A stretch of DNA of 20,887 bases from an uncultured Oscillospiraceae bacterium (GTDB lineage Bacteria > Bacillota > Clostridia > Oscillospirales > Acutalibacteraceae): the NCBI GenBank assembly GCA_900546785.1, contig URED01000039.1:1-20887 (forward strand), given 5' to 3'. The notes beneath the pieces were generated by a model that saw nothing but the letters and a program-made list of their open reading frames with translations, had not been told where the DNA came from and ran no database searches. Within the stretch, counting starts at the first letter, position 1, and every line of letters starts with the position of its first letter. The position numbers were made by a program, and so were the translations under genes. Of this stretch, positions 15,156-20,887 are shown one piece after another.

Positions 15156-15231
15156 GGGCGCGTAGCTCAGTTGGGAGAGTGCTGCATTCGCATTGCAGAG
15201 GTCGAGGGTTCGACTCCCTTCGCGTCCACCA
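15156..15231 (+). tRNA. tRNA-Ala (anticodon CGC)
   Basis: A 76-base cloverleaf with encoded CCA. Acceptor GGGCGCG/CGCGTCC has the G3-U70 pair that identifies alanine tRNAs, discriminator A73. D-arm GCTC...GAGT, anticodon stem CTGCA/TGCAG with loop TTCGCAT (anticodon CGC, reading GCG), T-arm GAGGG-TTCGACT-CCCTT. Its own promoter lies upstream and a terminator directly follows. Confidence 0.95.
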
Positions 15232-15268
15232 AAATAAACTGCCCCACTTTGGTGGGGCAGTTTATTTT
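15231..15268 (+). terminator. Terminator of tRNA-Ala
   Basis: 17-bp perfect stem AAAATAAACTGCCCCAC (15231-15247) / GTGGGGCAGTTTATTTT (15252-15268), loop TTTG. It begins at the last A of the tRNA CCA end. A-tract and T-tract on the two sides make it work in both directions. Confidence 0.9.
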
Positions 15269-15274
15269 ATATAT

Positions 15275-15291
15275 CGAAGGGAGTCGAACCC
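15275..15291 (-). repeat. Inverted 17-bp copy of the tRNA-Ala T-arm
   Basis: The minus strand carries GGGTTCGACTCCCTTCG, identical to 15206-15222 inside the tRNA T-arm and acceptor junction. The rest of the tRNA is not present on that strand, so this is a fragment, possibly a relic of integration or of a tRNA duplication. Confidence 0.6.
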
Positions 15292-15309
15292 GTGAGGGTC
15301 TGCGCGTGA

Positions 15310-15340
15310 AAGGACTGCCTCTCTATGTGAGGCAGCCCTT
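15310..15340 (-). terminator. Probable terminator of the 127-aa gene
   Basis: CTGCCTC (15315-15321) pairs with GAGGCAG (15329-15335), extended by AAGG/CCTT past one mismatch; T-poor (CCTTTCAC) on the minus strand, so moderate. Confidence 0.45.
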
Positions 15341-15381
15341 GGTTTGTAAATCCGTATATAGAAGTGTGAACTGTTTTGGCA

Positions 15382-15765
15382 TTACTGCTGCGGCGGTATA
15401 TACTGCGCCGCGTATGGCGGCTGTACCGTTCCGCCGGCCTGCGCAATCATCATTTCAATCTGCGCTACCCTTTGCTTAAGCGGGCCCTTGACCGCCCAGC
15501 CCATGAAGCTGTCAAGATCTATCTCTCCGCAATATACTCCCGGCAACAGCGCGTATTTCATCCATGCCTGCAAAACGATCTTGCCCGGCACGGCAAAAAT
15601 TTTGATATACGTGGGGCCGCACAGGATACCGTTGCCTTTTTTGAATACCTGCTCCTGCCCGGCAAGTGTGAATTTGTAACCCTCTATCGAAAGATATTTT
15701 CCGATATTGTCAAACAGCGGGGCGGGGTCTGCGTAGAACGCGAATTCTTTAGAATATCTTCCCAT
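15382..15765 (-). CDS. Conserved-looking hypothetical protein, 127 aa
   Basis: Start ATG 15765 with AAGGAG at good spacing and a strong upstream promoter (15797-15826). Soluble; a beta-rich core (FTLAGQEQVFKKGNG, GPTYIKIFAVPGKIVLQAWM) with a hydrophobic mid part (ALLPGVYCGEIDL, GWAVKGPLK) and a Pro/Gln-rich tail ending YIPPQQ. No signal peptide or clear catalytic motif; I recognise no family. Own transcription unit, convergent with the tRNA. Codon use matches the left part of the window, so it probably belongs to the core side of the boundary. Confidence 0.75.
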   Translation of the reverse strand: MGRYSKEFAFYADPAPLFDNIGKYLSIEGYKFTLAGQEQVFKKGNGILCGPTYIKIFAVPGKIVLQAWMKYALLPGVYCGEIDLDSFMGWAVKGPLKQRVAQIEMMIAQAGGTVQPPYAAQYIPPQQ

Positions 15766-15796
15766 TTTGTATCTCCTTGCATTATATTCTGATTCT

Positions 15797-15826
15797 ATTA
15801 TACATTAAACTGTATTGTAGTTGCAA
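15797..15826 (-). promoter_or_regulatory. Promoter of the 127-aa gene
   Basis: On the minus strand: -35 TTGCAA (15821-15826), 18-bp spacer, -10 TATAAT (15797-15802). A second TATAAT lies closer to the start. Confidence 0.6.
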
Positions 15827-15846
15827 GATTTTCTCATAGAAAATCT
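15826..15846. repeat. Short perfect hairpin at the start of the accessory segment
   Basis: AGATTTTCT (15826-15834), loop CAT, AGAAAATCT (15838-15846). AGAAAATCT recurs at 15974-15982, 27 bases before the tnpV start. It may mark an element end. Confidence 0.35.
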
Positions 15847-16008
15847 GCTTTGTGCCAAACGAACGGTCTGTATTGCCTTTGAATACTGAAAAAAACGGCT
15901 TTTGAGTAATGATGAGGTTCCGTAACGAATGTTTTGAAAACAAGCGATAAAGACGATCGGTACGGTATATTGCAGAAAATCTAAAATTTAAAGTTGGAGG
16001 AAACTGCA

Positions 16009-16380
16009 ATGAAATCATTATTTGAAGAAACAGGCGGGACTTATACACTGCAAGGCGACTATTACTTTCCAAACCTCACTCTGCCAGCCGAAGAAAATAG
16101 GCCCATAGGGATATGGGGACAGCGGCACGCAAGGTATCTTAAACAGCACTATAAAGTTAGGTATTACAACCTACTGACAAGCGGTAAGCTGAACGGTTAT
16201 CTTGCGGATATCGACAAGCAGGCGGAAGCAATGTTTTCCCGACTGCTAGAACAGATGGCAGAGCATGAGGGCATAACCGAAGAACTGAAAGTCGAACATC
16301 CGATGGAAGGGATAGGCAGGATGAACGCACTGCGTGAATCGGCAGTGGAAATCGTAAACGCAGAAGTAATTTTCGCATAA
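16009..16380 (+). CDS. TnpV family transposon-encoded protein
   Basis: 123 aa, full length for the family. Strong resemblance to TnpV proteins of Tn4451-type elements of Firmicutes: FEETGGTYTLQGDYYFPNLTLP (shown in part), PIGIWGQRHARYLK, YNLLTSGKLNGYLADID, and the end EIVNAEVIFA. TnpV is a small helical accessory protein of unclear role. ATG 16009 follows TTGGAGGA. No tnpX-type serine recombinase accompanies it here, so the element is probably a remnant. Its position right after a tRNA-containing core region and before the regulator/surface-protein cassette suggests an insertion boundary. Confidence 0.88.
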   Translation: MKSLFEETGGTYTLQGDYYFPNLTLPAEENRPIGIWGQRHARYLKQHYKVRYYNLLTSGKLNGYLADIDKQAEAMFSRLLEQMAEHEGITEELKVEHPMEGIGRMNALRESAVEIVNAEVIFA

Positions 16381-16440
16381 ACCGAAGCCGATAGGAAAGC
16401 GGTGTCATCAAACCTGTAACGCTTTGAAACACAAAAACGA

Positions 16441-16467
16441 AGGGTAAGGTACAAACACCTTGCCCCT
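16441..16467. other. Hairpin after tnpV
   Basis: AGGGTAAGGT (16441-16450) with ACCTTGCCC (16457-16465), one G-T pair. A T-run (CGTTTTTGTG) follows only on the minus strand. The 354-base stretch 16381-16734 has no gene I can support; it holds this hairpin, the small terminator-like structure at 16489, the palindrome at 16541 and the Xre promoter. Confidence 0.4.
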
Positions 16468-16488
16468 CAAAGTTTATGCCTTAAAAGC

Positions 16489-16508
16489 AGCTTGAAATCA
16501 AGCTTTTT
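16489..16508 (+). terminator. Weak terminator-like hairpin
   Basis: AGCTTG (16489-16494), loop AAAT, CAAGCT (16499-16504), then TTTT. A six-base-pair stem only; it could end the tnpV transcript. Confidence 0.4.
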
Positions 16509-16540
16509 CAGCCTCTATTTTTCGATTTCCAACAGAACAA

Positions 16541-16566
16541 ATATGCTTTCGCATACGAAAGCATAT
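16541..16566. repeat. 26-bp palindrome
   Basis: ATATGCTTTCG (16541-16551), CATA, CGAAAGCATAT (16556-16566): an 11-bp perfect inverted repeat in a gene-free region, 111 bases before the Xre promoter. A protein-binding site or element end; no T-run. Confidence 0.5.
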
Positions 16567-16676
16567 CTCGATGGATTTTCACAAAACAACACAGAAACGA
16601 AGGAAGATGACAAAACCCTTGATATAATGATGGAAAATGCGATCTAAACATATTTTACGAGAAATCGGAAAATTCA

Positions 16677-16705
16677 TTGAGATTTAGAAAACTTTGTGTT
16701 ATACT
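16677..16705 (+). promoter_or_regulatory. Promoter of the Xre-LuxR pair
   Basis: -35 TTGAGA (16677-16682), 17-bp spacer, -10 TATACT (16700-16705). Confidence 0.65.
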
Positions 16706-16734
16706 AACCTTATTATAATAATGAGGTGAACCGT

Positions 16735-16947
16735 ATGGCAGTACAGTATAACAAGCTGTGGAAGCGGCTGATCGATATGAAAATGAAAAAATCTTCCTTA
16801 ACGGAAATGGCAGGCGTTTCGGCTTCCACCATCGCAAAGCTCAGCCATGACGAATATGTGAGCCTTGAGATTTTAGAGCGGATCTGCAGGGCGCTTCACT
16901 GCGAAATCGGCGATGTAGTGGAGCTCAGTAAGGAGGCAGAATCATGA
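16735..16947 (+). CDS. Small Xre-family (Cro/CI-type) DNA-binding protein, 70 aa
   Basis: Single-domain helix-turn-helix protein. LWKRLIDMKMKKSSLTEMAGVSASTIAKLSHDE carries the HTH (helices around residues 19-40), then the typical LERICRALHCEIGDVVEL ending of the HTH_26/YozG-like group. Start ATG 16735 after GAGGTG (16723-16728); the GTG at 16726 lies within that ribosome site. Its last 4 bases overlap the start of the membrane LuxR gene (ATGA), so the two are translated together. Probably a repressor or partner in the same switch; its operator is not identified. Confidence 0.88.
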   Translation: MAVQYNKLWKRLIDMKMKKSSLTEMAGVSASTIAKLSHDEYVSLEILERICRALHCEIGDVVELSKEAES

Positions 16948-18347
16948 AGCGGCAGAAACTTACATCCTCAGAGCTGCTTTGCGCAATCTGTTTTGCATTA
17001 TGCTTTTTTGCCTTTATGCTGACGGAGGCGTTTATCAACGAACGCTGTGCCGTGATTCTCGGAAGCGGTGCCGTAAATCCCGTATATACCTTTGGGCTTG
17101 TCTGTACCGGATTGGGTTTTCTGTCGTTTTCTCTTCTGCGCCGCCTATGCAAAAAAGAAAAATCAAGGAAAACGGCGCAGATTATCATTGGCGTTCTGTG
17201 TCTTGGGGCGGCTATGGTTTTGCTTTTTGCAGAGCAGCCGGCACTCTTCCTGACAAGCTCTTCCGCAGCCCTGCTGCTGACCGGCCATATCAGCGGATGT
17301 GTGTATTACAATACGGCCATGTATTTTGCCGGGAGCCGGTATACGGGACGATCGATCGGCACGGGTATGGGAGTGGCGATCCTGTTACAGTTTGTGGTAC
17401 AGAATTTAATACCGCAGTCTGTCATCTTTATCATTAGCATTCTTTTGAGTGTTGCGTTTGTCATGTATTTTATTATGAAAGCACCAAAAGACTGGATCTT
17501 GGAAAATCCTTTGCCCTATTCGGCGGATACCAAAAAAGAGTTCAAAAAAGCGCTGCTTCTGATCGTCGCGGTAGTGCTTATGAGCCTTGTAGCCGGAATG
17601 ATCGACAGCGTGCTGACAGCCTTCAATGCCGAAAAATCTTATGATATTTACGGCGGCGTTCGTCTTTTCTATGCACTGGGGCTGATTCTGGCGGGGTTTC
17701 TTGCAGACATCAAGGAACGGAAATATCTTCCCCTTTCCACCGTATGTACGATCCTGCTCTCCTCTGTCTGTATGTTCTTTCTCTCGGATGAAGTCAGCTA
17801 TTTTGCCGGTACTGCGCTGATGTATCTGTACAGCGGCTTTTATGTGATCTTTTTCACGGTGATGTTTCTGGATTTTGCACCCAAAAGCAGCAGGCCGGAG
17901 CTGTGGGCGGGTATGGGGCGCATTGTACGCAGCTTTACGGTAGCGGCAACCGTGCTGCCGGCGTTCAACATCTATGGCGCAGTTGGCAATACGGTGTTGG
18001 CTGTAGTGAGTTGCCTGCTGTCTATCCTGATCCTGCTGGTATTGCTGCCGTATCTGAGTAATGCCGCCGTTTCTCCCAAACCGACAGAGGAGCTGCCTTC
18101 CGAAAGCCGTGAACTCTCCCCTCAGGAGCGGTTAAAACTGTTTGCACAGTACTGTTCCTTGACTCCCCGGGAGACGGAAGTATTGGAAAAGTTATTGACG
18201 ACCGAGGACGGCGTACAGGAAATTGCCGACAGCCTGTATATCTCCCGGCGGATGGTGCAGCGGTACATCTCTTCTATTTATGAAAAGACCGAAACCAAAA
18301 CACGCCTCGGCCTGTTCCAAAGCTATATGAATTTTACAGCAGAATAA
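16944..18347 (+). CDS. Membrane-bound LuxR-type regulator (12 TM + LuxR HTH)
   Basis: 467 aa. About twelve hydrophobic helices (residues 9-380), MFS-like in layout, joined by a charged linker (about 385-404) to a C-terminal LuxR/GerE helix-turn-helix (406-462): LTPRETEVLEKLL, then EIADSLYISRRMVQRYISSIYEKTETKTR. No receiver domain or kinase is seen, so this is a one-component sensor in which the membrane part probably detects a ligand and the HTH acts from the membrane. Such MFS-LuxR fusions occur in gut Actinobacteria and Clostridia. ATG overlaps the Xre stop; the terminator at 18361 separates it from the surface-protein genes, which it likely controls. Confidence 0.9.
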   Translation: MKRQKLTSSELLCAICFALCFFAFMLTEAFINERCAVILGSGAVNPVYTFGLVCTGLGFLSFSLLRRLCKKEKSRKTAQIIIGVLCLGAAMVLLFAEQPALFLTSSSAALLLTGHISGCVYYNTAMYFAGSRYTGRSIGTGMGVAILLQFVVQNLIPQSVIFIISILLSVAFVMYFIMKAPKDWILENPLPYSADTKKEFKKALLLIVAVVLMSLVAGMIDSVLTAFNAEKSYDIYGGVRLFYALGLILAGFLADIKERKYLPLSTVCTILLSSVCMFFLSDEVSYFAGTALMYLYSGFYVIFFTVMFLDFAPKSSRPELWAGMGRIVRSFTVAATVLPAFNIYGAVGNTVLAVVSCLLSILILLVLLPYLSNAAVSPKPTEELPSESRELSPQERLKLFAQYCSLTPRETEVLEKLLTTEDGVQEIADSLYISRRMVQRYISSIYEKTETKTRLGLFQSYMNFTAE

Positions 18348-18360
18348 AGGATGATTTGAT

Positions 18361-18398
18361 AAAACACCGTTTTCCCCAGGGGAAGCGGTGTTTTTTTT
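18361..18398 (+). terminator. Terminator after the LuxR-type regulator
   Basis: AAAACACCG-TTTCCC pairs with GGGAAGCGGTGTTTT around the loop CAG (one bulge, one wobble), followed by a run of eight T (18391-18398). Confidence 0.85.
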
Positions 18399-18403
18399 CG
18401 TAT

Positions 18404-18495
18404 TTTTGCAAGATGTCACACATGTGAACCCCTGTTTTGCAAAAATGGCGCGTATGTGAACTGCAAAAAGATTCAATTTGTATGTATCATATAAG
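18404..18495 (+). promoter_or_regulatory. Candidate LuxR-regulator operator and promoter of the surface-protein operon
   Basis: Two exact ATGTGAAC boxes (18422-18429 and 18454-18461) are 32 bp apart, about three helical turns; the first extends to the palindrome CACATGTG. TTGCAA/TGCAAAAA tracts recur at 18407, 18437-18445 and 18462-18469. A -10 TATAAG is at 18490-18495, but the hexamer 17 bp upstream (AAAGAT) is a poor -35, and the second box lies right where an activator replacing the -35 would bind. The arrangement suggests activation, by inference by the membrane LuxR protein. Confidence 0.5.
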
Positions 18496-18619
18496 AGTGA
18501 TGGTGTGTGTTAGCATGCGATTATCAGTGCGAGCCGGAGATGAAGAAATGTTTTCGGCAAGTGAAAACATTTAAGCCGAGGGCATGAGGGCACAAAAATG
18601 GAAAAGAGGAGGCGATAGG

Positions 18620-18961
18620 ATGATATCGGTTCAGCGCATTCTGCCGTATACAAAGCAGCTGGTGCTGTACGCGCTGTATGATGTTCTGGATTCGGAAGAA
18701 AGCGAATACGACAAAACGGAAAACGGCTGCATTGCCGCCAAAGTGACCGTTTACGGAAATCAGAGCGGATTTGAACTTTCCGTATCGGAGGAGCTGCCTG
18801 CGACCGTCCTGATGGTGCAGATAAGTGCGCCCTGCCAGGGTCTTTCCGTGCAGGGGCAGCGGCGTGCGGCGGATTATCTGGCTGACCGTGTGGAACAGCT
18901 GCTGGAAAATGAGCTGAAACTATCGGTTTTATTAAGAACGAAAGGAGAGAATATAACATGA
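18620..18961 (+). CDS. Hypothetical protein, 113 aa, coupled to the surface protein
   Basis: ATG 18620 follows GAGGAGG (18606-18612) at 7 bases; an in-frame ATG at 18584 has only a poor site. Soluble; alternating beta-like stretches (GCIAAKVTVYGNQSGFELSV, ATVLMVQISAP) and a final helix (RAADYLADRVEQLLENELKL), with no signal peptide or known motif. Its stop overlaps the ATG of the next gene by 4 bases (ATGA), so the two are translationally coupled. I do not recognise the family; the genetic coupling suggests it works with or before secretion of the surface protein. Confidence 0.8.
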   Translation: MISVQRILPYTKQLVLYALYDVLDSEESEYDKTENGCIAAKVTVYGNQSGFELSVSEELPATVLMVQISAPCQGLSVQGQRRAADYLADRVEQLLENELKLSVLLRTKGENIT

Positions 18962-20887
18962 ACACAAAGAAGAGAAACATAGGCGCAAGACTGGAGGCAA
19001 TGCTGCTGAGCCTCTGCCTGATGATGGGGCTGCTGCCGACGACAGCGTTTGCACAGGATACCGGCACCACCATCTTTGGGTACGAGGGCAGCGGCAACAC
19101 ATGGAGCATGGCGAGCGTCAGCGCCGAGGATCAGTCCGATTACACCGCTCTGACAAGCTACGATTCATTTGACTGGTTCTACGGATTAGAGATGATCGGC
19201 GACACCATCTACGGCGTGTACAGCAGCTATTACAACAGTAGTTACGATTCCGAACTGGTGATCCTGAACCCCGACCTCACCATCCAAGAAACAGTGGGCG
19301 GATGGTTGAACAGCAGCCTGGATATCGAGCAGATCATAGACACCACGGTGCAAAACGATACCCTGTGGGGAACCTACAACACAGCCGAGTACGAGTATAG
19401 TTTGCAGGGCGGTGAACTCGTTTCTACTTTCAAGAGCGGCACGTCATACCTGATTCCAATAGACCTGACCACCGGCATGGCGGACAAGACCCAGATACAT
19501 CAGGTCACCGGCCTACCCGAGCGTGAGATCATCTACGCCATCGCCTGCAACGCAAGCGGCCGGATGTACGCCATCGTGGCCGACGGCGGAGAGAACGGCG
19601 GCGCCGCAACTCTGTACACCATCGATACATCGAGCTTTGAGGCCACCAAGGTAGGAAGCACGGGCGTGACCACCAACTACGTCTCCAGCAGCACCTTCGC
19701 GCCGGACGGCACCCTCTACTGGGTAGAGAACAATGCCGGAAAGCTCTATACCGTAAATACCGCCACCGGAAAAGCGACAGCCGTACCCGGCGGTACCATC
19801 GGCGGCACTGGGCTATCACTCAATGCCATGATGATTCCAAGCGACACTGCCACGACAGCCTATGTCAATTTCGTTGTCAACGGCGAAGGTACTGTCACTA
19901 TGGATGGCGAAGCGGTCAGCGGGTGGCAGAAGGTTACGCCAGGGGATGACCTTTCGCTGACATTCACGCCCGGCGGCGACAGCAATGTGAAAGAGGTCGT
20001 CGTGGACGGTGAGAAGATGGAATTTATCGACAGCTATACCCTGGAAAACGTGAGCGCATGGAGTGCGGACACCCACACGGTGGAAGTGACCTTCGGATCG
20101 AGGGACATCGAAATCACCGCTAATCCTTGGGAAACGGAGTATATGGGCGAGCATTCCTTGCAGTATCATCCGTCCTTTGAAGCTACTCTCTATTTCACGG
20201 TATCAAACGGTCCTTCAAGGAACACGGCAGGCGTATCAAACTACCAGATTTCCATCGAGAAGGACGGAAAAACCATAGATAAAAGCGACCTTGTCCCAGG
20301 TACCTATGATATCCACGTCACCAGAGCAGAGGACAAGTACTGGAACGAGCTGGATACCGTTCTGAAAGATGACTTGATTATCACAAAGCAGACCGACCTC
20401 GTTCAGTGGAGTGATCTGGAGCTGACGGCAAATCCGGGCGACACTCTGGCGGATATTGAAAAGCCTGCCTATCTTGTGAGCTCGCTAGACGGCAAGCAGA
20501 TCCCGGGAACCTTCTACTGGATCGATGAGGAAAACACCTCCGTAGGGGAGCTGGGCGACAGAACGGGATTTAAGTTCCGCTTCGTGCCGGATCTACCCCT
20601 GTCGGCGGAACTCGCTGCCCGCTACGATTTTTCCGCTATGCCCGAGGATGGATTTCAGGGTGATGAATGGAATCCATATACCGCCTATGTGACGGTGAAA
20701 GAGGCGAGCGATATCCCCAGCAGCACGGATCCCATCGACCTGCCGGTGCGGGTGCTGGAGGAAGGCGACATGGACTATTCCCCGGCTCCGGAGCTTTCCG
20801 CAACCTTTACCCCGGACACAGAGGTGACCGTGGGCGAATTTAACCAGTGGCAGGGACTTGCCATCGACTATTATAATCCCATGGCGG
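18958..20887 (+). CDS. Large secreted surface protein, N-terminal part (runs off the edge)
   Basis: Open for 643 codons to the window end, with no stop. ATG 18958 overlaps the upstream stop; AAAGGAGAG lies 9 bases before. Signal peptide: basic KKR, hydrophobic LLSLCLMMGLLPTTAFA, probable cut after residue 32 (AFA/Q). Residues about 60-300 have repeats of the type GxxYxV...LYTIDTSTxxxTKVG, which suggests a beta-propeller; about 304-382 (FVVNGEGTVTMDG...TVEVTFG) looks like a divergent InlB-type B-repeat, followed by Ig-like strands. No cell-wall anchor is in view, so LPXTG or SLH domains must be beyond the edge if present. Codon choice is strongly C-ending, unlike the left half. Likely an adhesin or surface glycan/protein binder. 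Confidence 0.85.
   Translation, partial: MNTKKRNIGARLEAMLLSLCLMMGLLPTTAFAQDTGTTIFGYEGSGNTWSMASVSAEDQSDYTALTSYDSFDWFYGLEMIGDTIYGVYSSYYNSSYDSELVILNPDLTIQETVGGWLNSSLDIEQIIDTTVQNDTLWGTYNTAEYEYSLQGGELVSTFKSGTSYLIPIDLTTGMADKTQIHQVTGLPEREIIYAIACNASGRMYAIVADGGENGGAATLYTIDTSSFEATKVGSTGVTTNYVSSSTFAPDGTLYWVENNAGKLYTVNTATGKATAVPGGTIGGTGLSLNAMMIPSDTATTAYVNFVVNGEGTVTMDGEAVSGWQKVTPGDDLSLTFTPGGDSNVKEVVVDGEKMEFIDSYTLENVSAWSADTHTVEVTFGSRDIEITANPWETEYMGEHSLQYHPSFEATLYFTVSNGPSRNTAGVSNYQISIEKDGKTIDKSDLVPGTYDIHVTRAEDKYWNELDTVLKDDLIITKQTDLVQWSDLELTANPGDTLADIEKPAYLVSSLDGKQIPGTFYWIDEENTSVGELGDRTGFKFRFVPDLPLSAELAARYDFSAMPEDGFQGDEWNPYTAYVTVKEASDIPSSTDPIDLPVRVLEEGDMDYSPAPELSATFTPDTEVTVGEFNQWQGLAIDYYNPMA

Noticed and set aside
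15110..15295. Open frame running through the tRNA
   Set aside because: The sequence is fully explained by tRNA-Ala and its terminator.
15782..16072. 96-codon minus-strand open frame across the tnpV start
   Set aside because: It overlaps the start of the clearly recognisable tnpV gene and the promoter of the 127-aa gene; no ribosome site.

Overview
The window reads as a chromosome segment of an anaerobic, probably gut-associated Firmicute of class Clostridia (Oscillospirales-like). The support is a complete ctsR-mcsA-mcsB-clpC stress operon with CtsR boxes, strong Shine-Dalgarno sites, an anaerobic sulfatase-maturase type radical SAM enzyme, a TnpV-family transposon protein, and an intergenic inverted repeat of the kind common in gut Clostridia. 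No 16S or other taxonomic marker is present, so this placement is inference.

Layout. Positions 1-324: tail of an unidentified gene, an imperfect inverted-repeat element (135-267) and a bidirectional terminator. 325-1807: a hypothetical gene and a short-chain dehydrogenase on divergent overlapping promoters, then a 42-residue Cys/Gly-rich one-helix membrane microprotein whose ribosome binding site lies in a hairpin. 1860-6750: the protein-arginine-phosphorylation and ClpC proteolysis operon (CtsR repressor, McsA adaptor, McsB arginine kinase, ClpC unfoldase), with one promoter bracketed by two CtsR operators and a long hairpin between mcsB and clpC. 6750-9600: a small membrane protein, hisC on the minus strand, and rmuC. 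9623-11484: an AraC-type regulator and a radical SAM/SPASM maturase in one minus-strand operon. 11642-15019: an apparent phosphoester module, with an OPA-type major facilitator and a calcineurin-like phosphoesterase on the minus strand, divergent from an NPP-like phosphodiesterase. 15156-15231: tRNA-Ala(CGC), followed by a terminator hairpin that starts at the CCA end.

From about 15770 the window looks accessory: a TnpV-family protein, a 350-base non-coding relic with hairpins, then a cassette of a small Xre regulator overlapping a 12-helix membrane LuxR-type regulator, a terminator, a spaced direct-repeat putative operator, a 113-residue unknown protein, and a large secreted cell-surface protein that runs off the right edge. 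Codon use in the surface protein is visibly C-ending (CTG, ACC, GAC, ATC), unlike the clpC neighbourhood, which fits recent acquisition.

The best candidate for an undescribed system is this last cassette (16677-20887): a cytoplasmic Xre protein translationally coupled to a membrane-embedded LuxR sensor that may switch on a surface protein and its coupled small partner through two boxes 32 bp apart. Other points of interest are a McsB with a Ser where phosphagen kinases have their reactive Cys and a degraded C-terminal phosphoarginine-site motif, and the microprotein with its hairpin-masked start.
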